The notes: generated by a model from the letters alone, not told the origin. Positions 29,531 through 40,678 are shown, numbered from the stretch's first letter. The stretch: 59,326 nucleotides of DNA from Bolinopsis microptera (GCF_026151205.1 NW_026971789.1:1-59326), one strand, 5' to 3'. Translations and numbers: made by a program.

Positions 29531-31997
29531 AACAATGAAGCTCTTTGGAATGATACAGACTGTTACAGGAATTACTAGAGTTGCAAACTTAGATGGTAGG
29601 ATAACGCAGAGCACAATAGATGTTGTCATGACTAACTGTTACTCTAATTTCATAGAGTGTAAAGTACTTGATGATAGAATAGGAGATCACCAAGCTCTCA
29701 AATGTGTTCTCGACTTTAAAGTAAGTAAAGCTAGTAAATTCCAGAAGGTTCTTATCAGAGACCACTCCTTAAACAATCTAAAAGCCTTAAGCTATTCTCT
29801 GGGATCCTGCAGTAACTACAGTAATATTCTAAGCTGTACTAATGTAGACCATGCCCTAGATGGACTTAATCATCACATCCAGGAATCGTATGATAATTAC
29901 TGTCCACCTAAACAGATTAAGTGTAATAGTAACTTTCTTTGTAATCCCTCTAAAGTACTGTTGGCAGAAATACGGAAGAAGAAGATGCTTTTCAGAAAGT
30001 ATAAAAAGTGTTTAGGACAATTTAACAAATTCAAGTGTAAGTGTATTAATGGAATATGTAAATGCAGAAAAAGTGAACTACATAAGAAATGCTCTACTTC
30101 ATGGGATAACTATCGTCCCCAAAGAAACTATGTGACAAAATTATCCAAAGAAAACAGACGTACAAATATTGTTCAGGACCTTACTGTGAAAAGTGCAAAA
30201 AACGATTTGAAAGGTATTTGGAAAACTATCAAACATGCTTCAAACTTACCTGGAAAAATAAGTAGCTCTTCCCCAAGCAACTTAAATGTTAATGGAGTTA
30301 ACCTGCATTTTGCCACAGTTGGTACAATAATACAAGAATCAATTAAGGAAAAGGATTCAGACGACTTCCTAGAATATATGCCGCCTCCAACAGAGTGTAA
30401 ACTCTCTGTATTCGAAGAGGTGACTGTTGAACAAGTAAAAGAATATATACTCAGTATACCATCAGATAAATCGATTAACGATATCATGCCCATCAAAGTA
30501 TATAAGTATATTATTCCCCAAATCATCGATCCAGTAGCTCATATTATAAACCTTAGTATGAAAAGTGGAACAATGCCGTTGGCATGTAAAATTGCATCAG
30601 TCACTCCAATTCTTAAAACTGGTGACCCTAATGATCCAAATAACTACCGGCCAATATCCATACTCCCCCTAATTGGAAAATGCATAGAATATTTTGTTAA
30701 CCAACAGCTTACAGAGTATGTTGAAACAAATAAACTGCTTACCAACCATCAGTATGGATTTAGAAAAGATCATTCCACCACTTTTCTAATGCTTAATCTA
30801 TTTGATAAAATATTTACGTCTAAGGAGTCACAGAAGAAACCTGCAATTGTATTCTTAGATATTAAAAAGGCCTTTGACACAGTAAGCCATAATATTTTAT
30901 TAAAAAAACTTAAGTATTATGGAGTTGATGGCTTTGTCATAAAGTGGTTCAAAAGCTACCTTGGGGACAGAAAGCAGCACACCAAAATACGTGGTAATGT
31001 AAGCACATCACTCCCTGTTAAAACAGGTGTGCCACAGGGTAGCATATTAGGACCAATTCTATTTAGTTTATTCATAAATGATCTCAGTAGAAATTGCACA
31101 CAATCTACTGTTTACTTATTTGCAGATGACAGCGCACTATATTTTGATAACATTTCCCGAGGCATATATGAGAATGTAATTAAGGATATGAAAATTGTGT
31201 ATGAATGGCTTAGAATCAACAAGCTGAGACTAAATGCTGCAAAATCTTCATTCATTGTATTTGATAGATCACCTAATCTGGACACGTTGTCAATCCCTCT
31301 GGATTTGGAAAAAGATTGCATATTTATAGAAGAAACTAAATCTCAAAAATATTTAGGTCTCATGATAGACAATTTATTGAACTTTCAAGACCATATTGAT
31401 TATGTGAAATCAAAAATTGCTAAAAGAATAGGGGCATTATACAGGTCGAAAAATCTTCTTCCACTGAAATATAGAAAAATGTTTGTAAATGCTCTTATGC
31501 TCCCCCAATTTGACTACCTGGATATAATATGGTGTAGGGCTGCCAAAACCAAACTCAATTCTCTTGATATATTATACAAGAAAGTAGCAAAAATTGCTCT
31601 GGATGTTCATTGGCAGGAACCATCAGTAAATGTATATCGAAACATGAAGTGGTTACCCTTACACTTAAGAAGACAACTCCATCTATCAACGTATATGTAT
31701 AAAATTCTTAATGAGGCTGCACCATCATCATTCACAGATAAATTTTCTTATGTATCCGGAGGATCACGTGATGCTGAGAGGTGCAACCTTTATATTCACA
31801 AATCCAGAACACACAAAACCTTTACATATTTAGGTGCAAAATGTTGGAATACAATTCCAGAGAACATAAGGACTATAGAATGTAGTGTAAAATTCTCACA
31901 ATGTATGAAATCTAAATTTATGTCAGATGTAATTCAAGGAGTCTCATCCTATGAAATAAACAATAGTTTCGACTATTTCTACACTCTAGCTATGTGA
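29499..31997 (+). CDS. L2/CR1-like LINE ORF2, 5'-truncated
   Basis: 832 codons, uninterrupted. The first codons (to about 29530) belong to the neighbouring fragment. The LINE part opens in the last quarter of an APE endonuclease (TIDVVMTN, RIGDHQAL), then NYRPISILPLIGKCIE, YGFRKDHST, FLDIKKAFDT, GVPQGSILGPILF, catalytic FADD near residue 540, and the C-terminal block FSYVSGGSRDAERCN. No RNase H, which fits the L2/CR1 group. It would nick and reverse-transcribe at the target if complete. It lacks most of the nuclease, so it cannot be autonomous. Confidence 0.88.
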   Translation: MVNSTTFKRDITMKLFGMIQTVTGITRVANLDGRITQSTIDVVMTNCYSNFIECKVLDDRIGDHQALKCVLDFKVSKASKFQKVLIRDHSLNNLKALSYSLGSCSNYSNILSCTNVDHALDGLNHHIQESYDNYCPPKQIKCNSNFLCNPSKVLLAEIRKKKMLFRKYKKCLGQFNKFKCKCINGICKCRKSELHKKCSTSWDNYRPQRNYVTKLSKENRRTNIVQDLTVKSAKNDLKGIWKTIKHASNLPGKISSSSPSNLNVNGVNLHFATVGTIIQESIKEKDSDDFLEYMPPPTECKLSVFEEVTVEQVKEYILSIPSDKSINDIMPIKVYKYIIPQIIDPVAHIINLSMKSGTMPLACKIASVTPILKTGDPNDPNNYRPISILPLIGKCIEYFVNQQLTEYVETNKLLTNHQYGFRKDHSTTFLMLNLFDKIFTSKESQKKPAIVFLDIKKAFDTVSHNILLKKLKYYGVDGFVIKWFKSYLGDRKQHTKIRGNVSTSLPVKTGVPQGSILGPILFSLFINDLSRNCTQSTVYLFADDSALYFDNISRGIYENVIKDMKIVYEWLRINKLRLNAAKSSFIVFDRSPNLDTLSIPLDLEKDCIFIEETKSQKYLGLMIDNLLNFQDHIDYVKSKIAKRIGALYRSKNLLPLKYRKMFVNALMLPQFDYLDIIWCRAAKTKLNSLDILYKKVAKIALDVHWQEPSVNVYRNMKWLPLHLRRQLHLSTYMYKILNEAAPSSFTDKFSYVSGGSRDAERCNLYIHKSRTHKTFTYLGAKCWNTIPENIRTIECSVKFSQCMKSKFMSDVIQGVSSYEINNSFDYFYTLAM

Positions 31998-32450
31998 CAA
32001 CTGAAACAAATTTTATGGTGCTGGAGTTTTTGTCTGGTGGAAAGGCCCCCTGCGTTATATGACCTATTTCTAGAAGTATAGAACTTTAAACATCTCCTTT
32101 ATTCGTTCCCATTTGTTATCATTGCCAATCTATTATTGTTCTATACTTCTTTGTGTATAACTGTAAATAACATTACTAACGTAATTCCTAAGTGGGCATC
32201 TATGTAATCTTAATTGTTACCTTCATGCCCACAGTTCACTGTTAAATCATATCTTATTTTATCACTCATTAATTTATTACTCATAATTATGTTTTACAAA
32301 CTATATCCTTATGTCCCTAGAAGGGTGTTCTGCTAACAGTTTTCGACTGACTTGAATGTCCTGCACAGCAGATTGAAGCTTCTTAAATTATTTTTTATTC
32401 TTATTGTATTGCTGTGTAAATTTGATTCTAATTCTAATTCTAATTCTAAT
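31998..32450 (+). other. 3' end of LINE with (TTCTAA)n tail
   Basis: Non-coding 3' region ending GATTCTAATTCTAATTCTAA at about 32423-32450. Short tandem-repeat tails instead of poly-A are normal for L2/CR1-like LINEs. Confidence 0.8.
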
Positions 32451-33063
32451 ATTTAGGTGCAAAATGTTGGAATACAATTCCAGAGAACGTAAGGACTATA
32501 GAATGTAGTGTAAAATTCTCACAATGTATGAAATCTAAATTTATGTCAGATGTAATTCAAGGAGTCTCATCCTATGCAATAAACAATAGTTTCGACTATT
32601 TCTACACTCTAGCTATGTGACAACTGAAACAAATTTTATGGTGCTGAGCTGGAGTTTTTGTCTGGTGGAAAGGCCCCCTGCGTTATATGACCTATTTCTA
32701 GAAGTATAGAACTTTAAACATCTCCTTTATTCGTTCCCATTTGTTATCATTGCCAATCTATTATTGTTCTATACTTCTTTGTGTATAACTGTAAATAACA
32801 TTACTAACGTAATTCCAAAGTGGGCATCTATGTAATCTTAATTGTTACCTTCATGCCCACAGTTCACTGTTAAATCATATCTTATTTTATCACTCATTAT
32901 TTATTACTCATTATGTTTTACAAACTATATCCTTATGTCCCTAGAAGGGTGTTCTGCTAACAGTTTTCGACTGACTTGAATGTCCTGCACAGCAGATTGA
33001 AGCTTCTTAAATTATTTTTTATTCTTATTGTATTGCTGTGTAAATTTGATTCTAATTCTAATA
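32448..33063 (+). mobile_element. Second, 5'-truncated copy of the same LINE 3' end
   Basis: Repeats 31826-32450 at an offset of about 622, with few changes (including a 6-bp insertion near 32647). It begins exactly at the tail of the previous copy and ends with its own GATTCTAATTCTAAT. It therefore looks like a new insertion into the tail of the older copy. Confidence 0.88.
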
Positions 33064-33114
33064 TAGGGTCATTGCTATTATATTATGTGTATATTGTTTG
33101 AATATTTTATTATC

Positions 33115-33170
33115 ATAATATACAAGTATATGATTTTACTACTCTTTATACCATATTAGACTTGATTGAC
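33115..33170 (+). pseudogene. RT piece 3 (motif A)
   Basis: Second TSD copy followed by codons YDFTTLYTILDLID: the RT motif A region between two insertions. The frame is continuous with pieces 2 and 4. Confidence 0.85.
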
Positions 33171-34787
33171 AACGAGACCAGCTTGAATAGCTTTACTGAA
33201 ATAACTGAGTCCAATATCTTAGACTATGTGGCAAGTATCCCTTGTAGCAAATCCACTAATGATCATATACCATTGAGAGTGTTTAGACAAATTTTACCTG
33301 CATTTATTGCTCCATTAACACATCTTGTAAATTTGAGTTTATCCAGTGGCATCATGCCAAACAGCTGCAAGGTTGCAAAAGTCACCCCAATCCATAAGGA
33401 TGGTGATACTGAGAATCCTAGTAATTATCGACCAATCTCAATTTTACCGATTCTTGGAAAGTGCATCGAATTTTGTGTGAACTCCCAACTGACTCAATAT
33501 CTTGATGAAAAAGGAATACTTTCAGAGCATCAATATGGTTTCCGTAAAGATCACTCTACAACTTATCTCATGTTGGATCTGTTTGATCGTATATTTACTG
33601 CTAAGAACAGTGCCAAGCATCCTGCAATTATCTTCCTGGACATCAGAAAGGCATTTGATACTGTTAACCATGATATTCTCATTCAAAAGTTGAAGCATTA
33701 TGGAATAAAAGATACTGCATTGAGCTGGTTTAGGAGCTTCCTCACAGATAGATTACAGCAAACTAGAGTTGGGAGTAGGATAAGCAGTTTACATTCATTG
33801 AACTCTGGAGTGCCTCAAGGAAGTATATTAGGACCAATTCTATTCAGCATTTTTATCAATGACCTGCCTAATGCATGCCTATTTACTAAACCTTATCTAT
33901 TTGCTGATGACGGTGCATTATATTTTGACAATATATCTAGAGGAAACTATGGTAACATCAAACAAGAGTTGAAATTAGTTATCAGATGGCTTCAGGCTAA
34001 TAAACTATCCCTGAATAATGAAAAAACAAAACTAATGATCCTTGACTCTAAGCCTAACCTTGATGCCATCCTTGTTGAAATTTGTGATGACCTTACTTTG
34101 GTAATCTGTGAAACTAAATCCCATAAGTACCTTGGACTTATAGTTGACAGCAGATTGACATTTAATGAACATATTGATAACATTAAGAAAAAGATATCCA
34201 AAAGAATTGGTGCTATGTATAGATCAAAAAAACTTCTCCCTCTTAAGTTCAGGAAGATGTTTGCTAATGCACTTATGTTGCCACATTTTGACTACTTAGA
34301 CACCATCTGGTCAAGAACATATAAAAAACGACTAGGAGAGTTAGATATCATGTACAAAAAGGTTGCTAAAATAGCCCTAGATGTAAACATCAGAGAGAGG
34401 TCGGTTAATGTATACAAAAATATGGGATGGCTTCCTCTCCATTTGAGACGACAGGTTCATCTTAGCTCATATATGTACCGTATAATCAATGAAACATGTC
34501 CAAAGCATTTTATCGGGAAATTCTCGTATATTTCTGGTGGATCACGTGAGGCAGAAAACTGCAATCTTTATACTCCTAAATCAAGATCTCACAAGGAGTT
34601 TAACTATCTAGGAACTAAGGCCTGGAACATATTACCAAAGTCCCTTAGAGAGTGTGACGACGTTAAGAAATTTTCTAAGTTATACAAAGAAACTCTTATG
34701 AATATGTTGCTAACTGATGAGAATTACCAAGGGGATAACTCTTACGATAAATTCATGATCCCACCCAACACTAGCCAATGTATCTAG
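33162..34787 (+). CDS. L2/CR1-like LINE ORF2 (second), 5'-truncated
   Basis: 541 codons, uninterrupted; the first three codons are from the host RT gene. Motifs: NYRPISILPILGKCIEF, YGFRKDHSTT, FLDIRKAFDT, GVPQGSILGPILF, FADD near residue 246, FSYISGGSREAENCN. Clearly homologous along its length to the frame ending at 31997. Endonuclease and RT N-terminus are absent. Confidence 0.9.
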   Translation: MIDNETSLNSFTEITESNILDYVASIPCSKSTNDHIPLRVFRQILPAFIAPLTHLVNLSLSSGIMPNSCKVAKVTPIHKDGDTENPSNYRPISILPILGKCIEFCVNSQLTQYLDEKGILSEHQYGFRKDHSTTYLMLDLFDRIFTAKNSAKHPAIIFLDIRKAFDTVNHDILIQKLKHYGIKDTALSWFRSFLTDRLQQTRVGSRISSLHSLNSGVPQGSILGPILFSIFINDLPNACLFTKPYLFADDGALYFDNISRGNYGNIKQELKLVIRWLQANKLSLNNEKTKLMILDSKPNLDAILVEICDDLTLVICETKSHKYLGLIVDSRLTFNEHIDNIKKKISKRIGAMYRSKKLLPLKFRKMFANALMLPHFDYLDTIWSRTYKKRLGELDIMYKKVAKIALDVNIRERSVNVYKNMGWLPLHLRRQVHLSSYMYRIINETCPKHFIGKFSYISGGSREAENCNLYTPKSRSHKEFNYLGTKAWNILPKSLRECDDVKKFSKLYKETLMNMLLTDENYQGDNSYDKFMIPPNTSQCI

Positions 34788-35406
34788 GCAGTTATGTTAT
34801 TTCGGTTAAGTTATCTCAGTACATAAGTGAATCCAATCTATCCCCTGCAATCAAAGTATTTCCATGCCTATTAAGCTATTACAGGAAATTAGGAACATCA
34901 GTGGAAAGGTGCACTGTCAATCATTATTGCTCCATACCTCCAGTCCTCCTGTTATGTGCAATTCTCACTGTATGCTCCTCATTTGTATCAATTATATTGA
35001 TGCTACATTGTTATTGAATATGAAATAATTTTCAACCGTATTAATTTATTAACTTATTGTAAATAGCAAGTTTGACAAAGGGATTACGTTTATTTTACCC
35101 GGAGTTCGTTTAAGTTTAGTATTGTAAATAGTTAATTTGACGAAGGGAATACGTCTATTTTACCCTGAGTTATGTTTTAGTTCAATCTTGACACAATTTT
35201 AAAATTATAATTTAATTATTTTATATATATGTATTGTCCATAACTAGGGTGGCCTGCTAACAGAACCATGATCTGCCTTGATTCATCCTTCAGCACAGAG
35301 AAAAGCTCCTTTTTTATACATTATGATTACAGAGGATCTGATATTTAGATATATATTGCTGTGCTGTAAAAATTGACTTTATTTATTTATTTATTTATTT
35401 ATTTAT
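33171..35406 (+). mobile_element. Second L2/CR1-like LINE, 5'-truncated, (ATTT)n tail
   Basis: Inserted after TTGAC (33166-33170), which recurs at 35407-35411. The 3' end is an ATTT repeat (about 35377-35406). The two sides join in frame (LDLID then VENMINEVV). Related to the LINE at 29530 but with a different 3' region and tail, so a separate subfamily. Confidence 0.82.
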
Positions 35407-35703
35407 TTGACGTAGAGAATATGATTAATGAAGTTGTTGATTTAATATTTTCAGACCGTAATAGATATATTTGTATTTCTAAAAGAGACAGTAATACATG
35501 TTTCTTTTCCAATAAAACATATGATTCTTATGCCTGCTTTAGTCAAGATGACCTAAAAGAGGCTGTTAAATTTATTATTTATAACACTTATGTTGTCTTT
35601 GGTGGGATTGTATTCATACAAACCAAGGGTATTCCTATGGGTGGAAATTCAAGTTCCCCTATAGCTGATCTCACTGTTGGCAAAAAGGAATTTAATTATA
35701 TGA
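35407..35703 (+). pseudogene. RT piece 4 (motif B)
   Basis: DVENMINEVVDLIFSDRNRY through NKTYDSYACFSQDDLKEAVK to TKGIPMGGNSSSPIADL and KKEFNYM. Broken at AATTATATGA (35694-35703). Confidence 0.85.
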
Positions 35704-36200
35704 TTATTATTATTATTAAATCTAAAATAGCTAATAATTTAATAAATTATTAACAGGCCCCTTAACGTGGGCAATAATATACGCTTTATAAATTATATAA
35801 ACAAATTGAAGTCTATTTTCCAATGTTGTTAAGTGTCTCTTTAGATCTGTTTTGGTCTTTCGTGGGAGTTCCCACATTTGTTGGTTGAGAATGCTCAACA
35901 TAACATACATGATGCTTGACTGCTTTATTGACCCGGACAGGCACCGGGGGCAGACATCCCAACACCAGTGCGTTGGGACATAGTGTTGGTCTGCTTTAGG
36001 ACGTGTTAGATCCTAGAGAAGCCGCCATCCCCTCTACTGCTTTAGCTCAGCGGCAGCATGAGCCCTGGTTTCCTGCCACATTGGTACCTCTGAAAGTACA
36101 GAAAAGTGGTGGATTTCGGGGTCCAGGATACTCCCTCTTTGTTCTTTATGGTGGTAATATTTCTCTGAGATGTTTGCAGAGTCTTAATTTCATGATCTTT

Positions 36201-39126
36201 CTAGTCGGATAAATCCTGGAGAGCATCATTTTGTCCCCAAAGAAATTCGACTCTCCTAATGAATGCTTTTTGTGTGCTGCTTTTTGTTAACACTTCATCT
36301 AGATAGGAATGTGAGTCTGCCCCACCCAGCTCTTCTTTCAGTTGCAGGTAACTGGTGTCTTGCACCTCCAGACACAATAGGAGCTGGTGTACGGGGGAAT
36401 CAATGAAGCTGTTACAGAAACGACAGGCCTCACCACTGCCACCATCCATGATCTTTTGGATGAGGGACAGCGTGACAGTTTTATCCTTCAGGGACAGCGG
36501 AAGCTATGCCAAAATTTTCAGCCGATCCCTTTCATGTGCAAGTTTAACCATCCACAGTTTCTATTACTGATTTTGAGACACCTCCGGGGACTTAATCATG
36601 CATGGTTCTTGAGTCAAAGTATAGCAAATTGCCGGAAGAGAGTTAATATATATGTAATTTCAATTATTTATGATACCGATACAAGCATTCAAATTCCAGA
36701 CATTTTCAACCAGAATAGTGAGCTGAAACAGGCTTTCTGAGAGTCTTTTGATGTCTTAGCTCAATATCATACCGAATGGCTCTCATGAGGAATAAGGTCA
36801 GTTGGCTGCTTGCATATCTGGCCATTATTTCTCGGGACGATCATGTCATAATGATTCTGCTCTGTTGCTTTGACGTCAGTGGCAGACATATTGTCCCACA
36901 GGTCGCTGTGAAGTCCTTATGTGCACAGCCAGTACAGAAAGGACGATACTTAAGGATCCGCGAGGGCTTGAAGGCTTATCCAGATAGCCCATTATTCGCA
37001 CCTATCTCCGTGGATTCCCTTAGAAGGGAGGCTGAACGGTGAACCTCTACCAGTAAAATTTGAGGTCCAACTCCGGAGGAGAAACTCGGTTACGGATTAA
37101 AGCCGTCCGGGACTAAACAGTAACAGTAACAGATCTTTTGGATGTTCGCAAAGAGTGGTGAGCTGCCGTGAATGTAGTCCATTATTCGGCTGTCCAGATT
37201 TTTACTCGTGTTGTGCCCGAATAAAAAGTTGTTTTTGTCTAGGAGCAGCCCACTGTTTTTGATCTTTGTGATCACACCGAGTATCTTGGTCTCCTTGTTG
37301 TTACTGACAGTTCTGCATTGCAGATTTGTTTCGATGCTGTCAATCCAGATCTTATTTTTGTAGCTCATTATGTCTGCCTGAGTGTAATAGGCTAGATCCT
37401 TGAAATGTTGCTGCGTTAGGTCTATCATTCTGGTTCCGTGTGACTTATTTTCTTTCCAGAGGAAGTACTTTTTCAGTGACATTGTTAGGACATGAAAACT
37501 TGGTATTCTGCTTTCATCAACTTGGTAGAGGGTAGCTGAAAGATTGTCACCTTGTGTGAGTAATTTGCACATGAATTTAACCGAGAGAGCTTCGAGTTGC
37601 ACATCCAGTGGTGGTAGGTGGAGAGCAAGTTCGGTTAATTCCCTTTGTGGGTTCAGGACTGATCCAGATATTTTTAGAATTATTTTATTCCAGAAGCTTT
37701 TAAATTGATTGAGACACTTGTGAAGCCAAATAGGTGCTGCGTAGAACAGTTTAGTGAGGACCATTGTCTTAAGGAGGAGAGTGAGGCTGTAAACGTTTAG
37801 ACCATAGTTGCGGTTAGTTGATTTTGTTATTAATCCCCACTTTCTTTTGCATTCTTTAAGTTTTTGAGACGCATGTTTCTTGAAATTGAGGTCCTCATCT
37901 ACTATTACCCCAAGGACCTTCGTACTTTTGACGTAGTTGATGCTTTTCCCATTAATACATAATTCTGCAGGTTTCTGTTCTTCATTATAGGCTGCAGTTT
38001 TCAAGATTATTGCCTCTGTTTTATTTGTATCACAGTTCACTACTAGCTTGTTCTTGATGCACCACTTGCTAAGGTGGTCACATACCATCTGCATTTTTTC
38101 ATGGCATTCGGAGATGTTCTCAAAGGAAATCATAAGTGTACCATCATCAGCAAATTTGTAGCAGCTTAGATATCTTTTTACCTCTTCCGGGGTGTTGTGC
38201 GTCATGTCTGCTATGTATAGGATAAAGAGGAGAGGTGAGAGTACAGCCCCCTGAGGTAGTCCAAATATTGTGCATTTTCTTTTTTCTCCTTTATAGTTGT
38301 TCACTTTTAGACATATCGTCCGGTTGAACAGGAAACTTCTCAGCACGTTAAGAATATTTCCTTGAATACCGAGAGTTGATAGTTTGACACATAGTGATGG
38401 AAGATGAACACTGTCAAATGCCTTTTCGAAGTCAAGGAAAAGCACCAGCTTCTGTCGTTTAACTTCCTCAAGGTTAGCCAGCATTCTGAAAAGATATCGC
38501 GTTGTTGATCTCCCTCCAATAAAACCTTCCTGATCTTCATCAAGAGTTCCTTCGATGTCCAGGAAGAGTCTCAATCTTTTATCTAGCACTCTTTCACAAA
38601 TCTTTCCAAAGTAGGATGATATGGAAATCGGTCTATAAGCACCAGGTAACATGTAGCTGGATTTTCCTTCTTTCCTCAAGAATGTTACATCGGAAGATTT
38701 CCACAGCCATTTTCCTGTGCTCATACACCAGTTAAATATGATCTGCAAGACGTGAAGACAATTTGTTTTTATGTGTTTGAGGATGGTGGGGTGAATATTG
38801 TCTGCATCACATGATTTGTCATTTGTTTCTTGCCTTTCTATAGCTGATTTTATCTCGTCTATGGAAATATGGTTGTTCAGCGGATCATCTTCACTGTAAC
38901 TACTTGCAGATTTGCTGCTAACATTCTTTAATTTACTGAACTCATTATTTACATGCATTTCGTGCTCTTGGTCATTGGGTTGGTTTTGAAGGTGTTTTCC
39001 TGTGAAGAAAGTATTAAATAACAGCTCTTCCTTATCTTTTTCAGATGTGACCAGCAAGTCACAGTCTTTGAGGTTGCAGATGAAGTTGTCAGTTTTGGCC
39101 CCAAAAACTCGTTTATATTTTCTCAT
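36201..39126 (-). pseudogene. LINE ORF2 split by a nested insertion
   Basis: First part 39126 to 37132: RT with GAYRPISISSYFGK, FLDFEKAFDS, GLPQGAVLSPLLF, FADD near residue 325. The last 13 codons before the apparent stop at 37090 come from the inserted element. The true C-terminus resumes at 36462 and ends at 36201, with a CRFC...HQLLLC cysteine-histidine motif. Removing 36463-37131 plus one TSD copy restores a continuous frame. No endonuclease and no RNase H seen; clade uncertain (CR1/Jockey/I-like). Confidence 0.85.
36463..37131 (+). mobile_element. 669-bp nested retroelement fragment (13-bp TSD)
   Basis: Flanked by GATCTTTTGGATG at 36450-36462 and 37132-37144. It ends AACAGTAACAGTAACA, a short-repeat 3' tail, so it is plus-oriented and probably the 3' untranslated end of a LINE or a SINE. 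No convincing coding frame. This is the third level of nesting: RT gene, minus-strand LINE, this element. Confidence 0.85.
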
Positions 39127-39668
39127 AATTATATGAAACGTTTACTTCAGGAAAAGAAAATGGGATTAGCAAAGATATTATCCAATAATAAACGATATGT
39201 TGACGATTTATCTATTATTAACTACCTTTACTTTCATAAATTGATTAAAGATATTTATCCTAATTCATTGGAGATGGAGCGAGCTGGTTCCAATAATAAA
39301 ATCATTAACTACCTTGATTTAAATATTAATATTTCCACAGAAGGACTAGAAATATCAGTGTATAACAAAACTGATGATTTTAATTTTCATGTTGTATCCC
39401 TTACATTTCCTCACTACACAGTAACATCCCAACCGAGGTTGGCTACAACGTTTTTTCAAGTCAAGTTCTTAGATACGGTAATGTTTGCACTAGATTGGAT
39501 ATCTTTACGGTCTGCCATCTTCACAAGATATTCAAAATTCTAATTGATAGAGGATATAGCCGTGATAGACTGGTTAAAGGTATTAAACGTTGTCTGAGGA
39601 AATATAATAACGTTTTCAGGAAGTTCGGTATTCTAGATGACCATAACATTATTAAAGAACTCCCCTGA
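39127..39668 (+). pseudogene. RT piece 5 (motif C and C-terminus)
   Basis: NYMKRLLQEKKMGLAKI, catalytic RYVDDLSIIN, NYLDLNINISTEG, YNKTDDFNFHV. One frameshift near 39410, after which the other frame continues IPTEVGYNVFSSQVLRYGN and DRGYSRDRLVKGIKRCLRK to a stop at 39666-39668. The C-terminal pattern matches this RT group. Confidence 0.85.
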
Positions 39669-40678
39669 TATCTTTTGATTTTATTGAAACACGGGTACTA
39701 ACTCTGCTAAACTGAAAAAATTCTGAAACTTAGGTGAATAAGTGTACAACGTGCTAAACCGAAGTTCAGACTGACCAGTGAAAATAAAACAAAAGTTAAT
39801 AAAACAAAAGTTAAATTTATTACCAATTATTCAATCAATACATATCATAAATTCTAATATTGGAAACACAATGCAGAATGGATGTCTTAAACTATAATTT
39901 TGTCACTAATAATCTATTTACTTTCAAAGTTGAAATTTAGTTAAGTATGAAATGCCACCACATCATAGTTAGGGTAAAATATTATTCTTAAAAATTTTAA
40001 AATTAAGAAGATTGCTCTATGACTTGAAATTTAAAATTTAGCAAAAGATATCTAATTTTTAAATAGTTGGTTACAGTTTATGACAGTACTGGCATGACCA
40101 ATTTTATTGTGGCTGGTAAAAGGACCCAGTTGCCTGTAAGGGCTTTACCGAACCCCTGGGGACCACAATGTGATAGGATCAGGCCAGATGTTTCTATGTA
40201 GAGCAATTTATTTATTTCGGAGCTATGCTTACGTGGTATAGCTGGTGGTCATGTTTAAAGGTCAGTTTATCCTTGTGTGCTAATTATCCATCCAGATGCT
40301 TAGTGATGTGAGTAAATCATGCCCTTCTACGATATATAACGTTTAACTATAAATGGGCGTACCAAGTGTCATTTTAATTAGATGTTTTAGTCAGTGATTT
40401 ATTATTGTAGCTTGTAATTACAATAACTTATGCTCCTGTAAATACTTTAATTAATTTTTTGTTCCGTTATTCTTTTTCCTTCCTCTTTTCCTTGTCATCC
40501 CCTTTAGTTTTAAGATTCTTGCTATAAATGGCTACAGCTAACACCATTAATGCTAAGTACCAAACAACAAGTGGGAGGTGGATCGTTGGTATACCGTTAA
40601 ATCGATTTAACACCGCAATTCCAGTCGCAAGCCTGGGACCACTGCTAGCATTATCACAACATCTACAAAGCTGCCATA
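39669..40678. other. AT-rich non-coding DNA
   Basis: No gene or structured repeat recognised. A 67-codon frame from 40528 runs into the element at 40679 and is not credited. Confidence 0.5.

Larger units (their letters stand above)
28948..33114 (+). mobile_element. Composite 4.2-kb insertion (17-bp TSD)
   Basis: Flanked by ATAATATACAAGTATAT at 28931-28947 and 33115-33131. Contents in order: fragment of another RT-family protein (28948 to about 29530), an L2/CR1-like LINE (about 29530-32450), a second 3' fragment of the same LINE (about 32448-33063), and 51 bp of unassigned DNA. The LINE probably inserted into the first element, but no inner TSD was found; a chimeric insertion is possible. 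Confidence 0.8.
35704..39126 (-). mobile_element. Minus-strand LINE with (AAT)n tail and 10-bp TSD
   Basis: Flanked by AATTATATGA at 35694-35703 and 39127-39136. The 3' tail (minus strand TTTAATAATAATAATAATC) lies at 35704-35722. 5'-truncated: the ORF is already open at the first base. About 500 bp of 3' untranslated DNA follow the stop near 36201. It contains a further insertion at 36463-37131. Confidence 0.9.
27204..39668 (+). pseudogene. Penelope-type RT gene split by four insertions
   Basis: One RT gene in five pieces: about 27204-27494, 28581-28947, 33132-33170, 35412-35703 and 39137-39668. Motifs appear in the proper order: SIDKASGNFAFICKKFY, then PKLHQNPYKSRFIAGA, then motif A DFTTLYT, motif B TKGIPMGGNSSSPIADL, motif C RYVDDLSIIN, then NYLDLNI and the C-terminal helix region. 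At the last three junctions the frame continues once the insert plus one TSD copy is ignored. The gene also has frameshifts near 27285 and 39410. It resembles a widespread invertebrate RT group related to Penelope-like elements; no GIY-YIG domain was found here. Confidence 0.85.

Noticed and set aside
36776-37042. 88-codon plus-strand frame in the nested insertion
   Set aside because: No RT or other motif; the position fits the 3' untranslated end of a retroelement.
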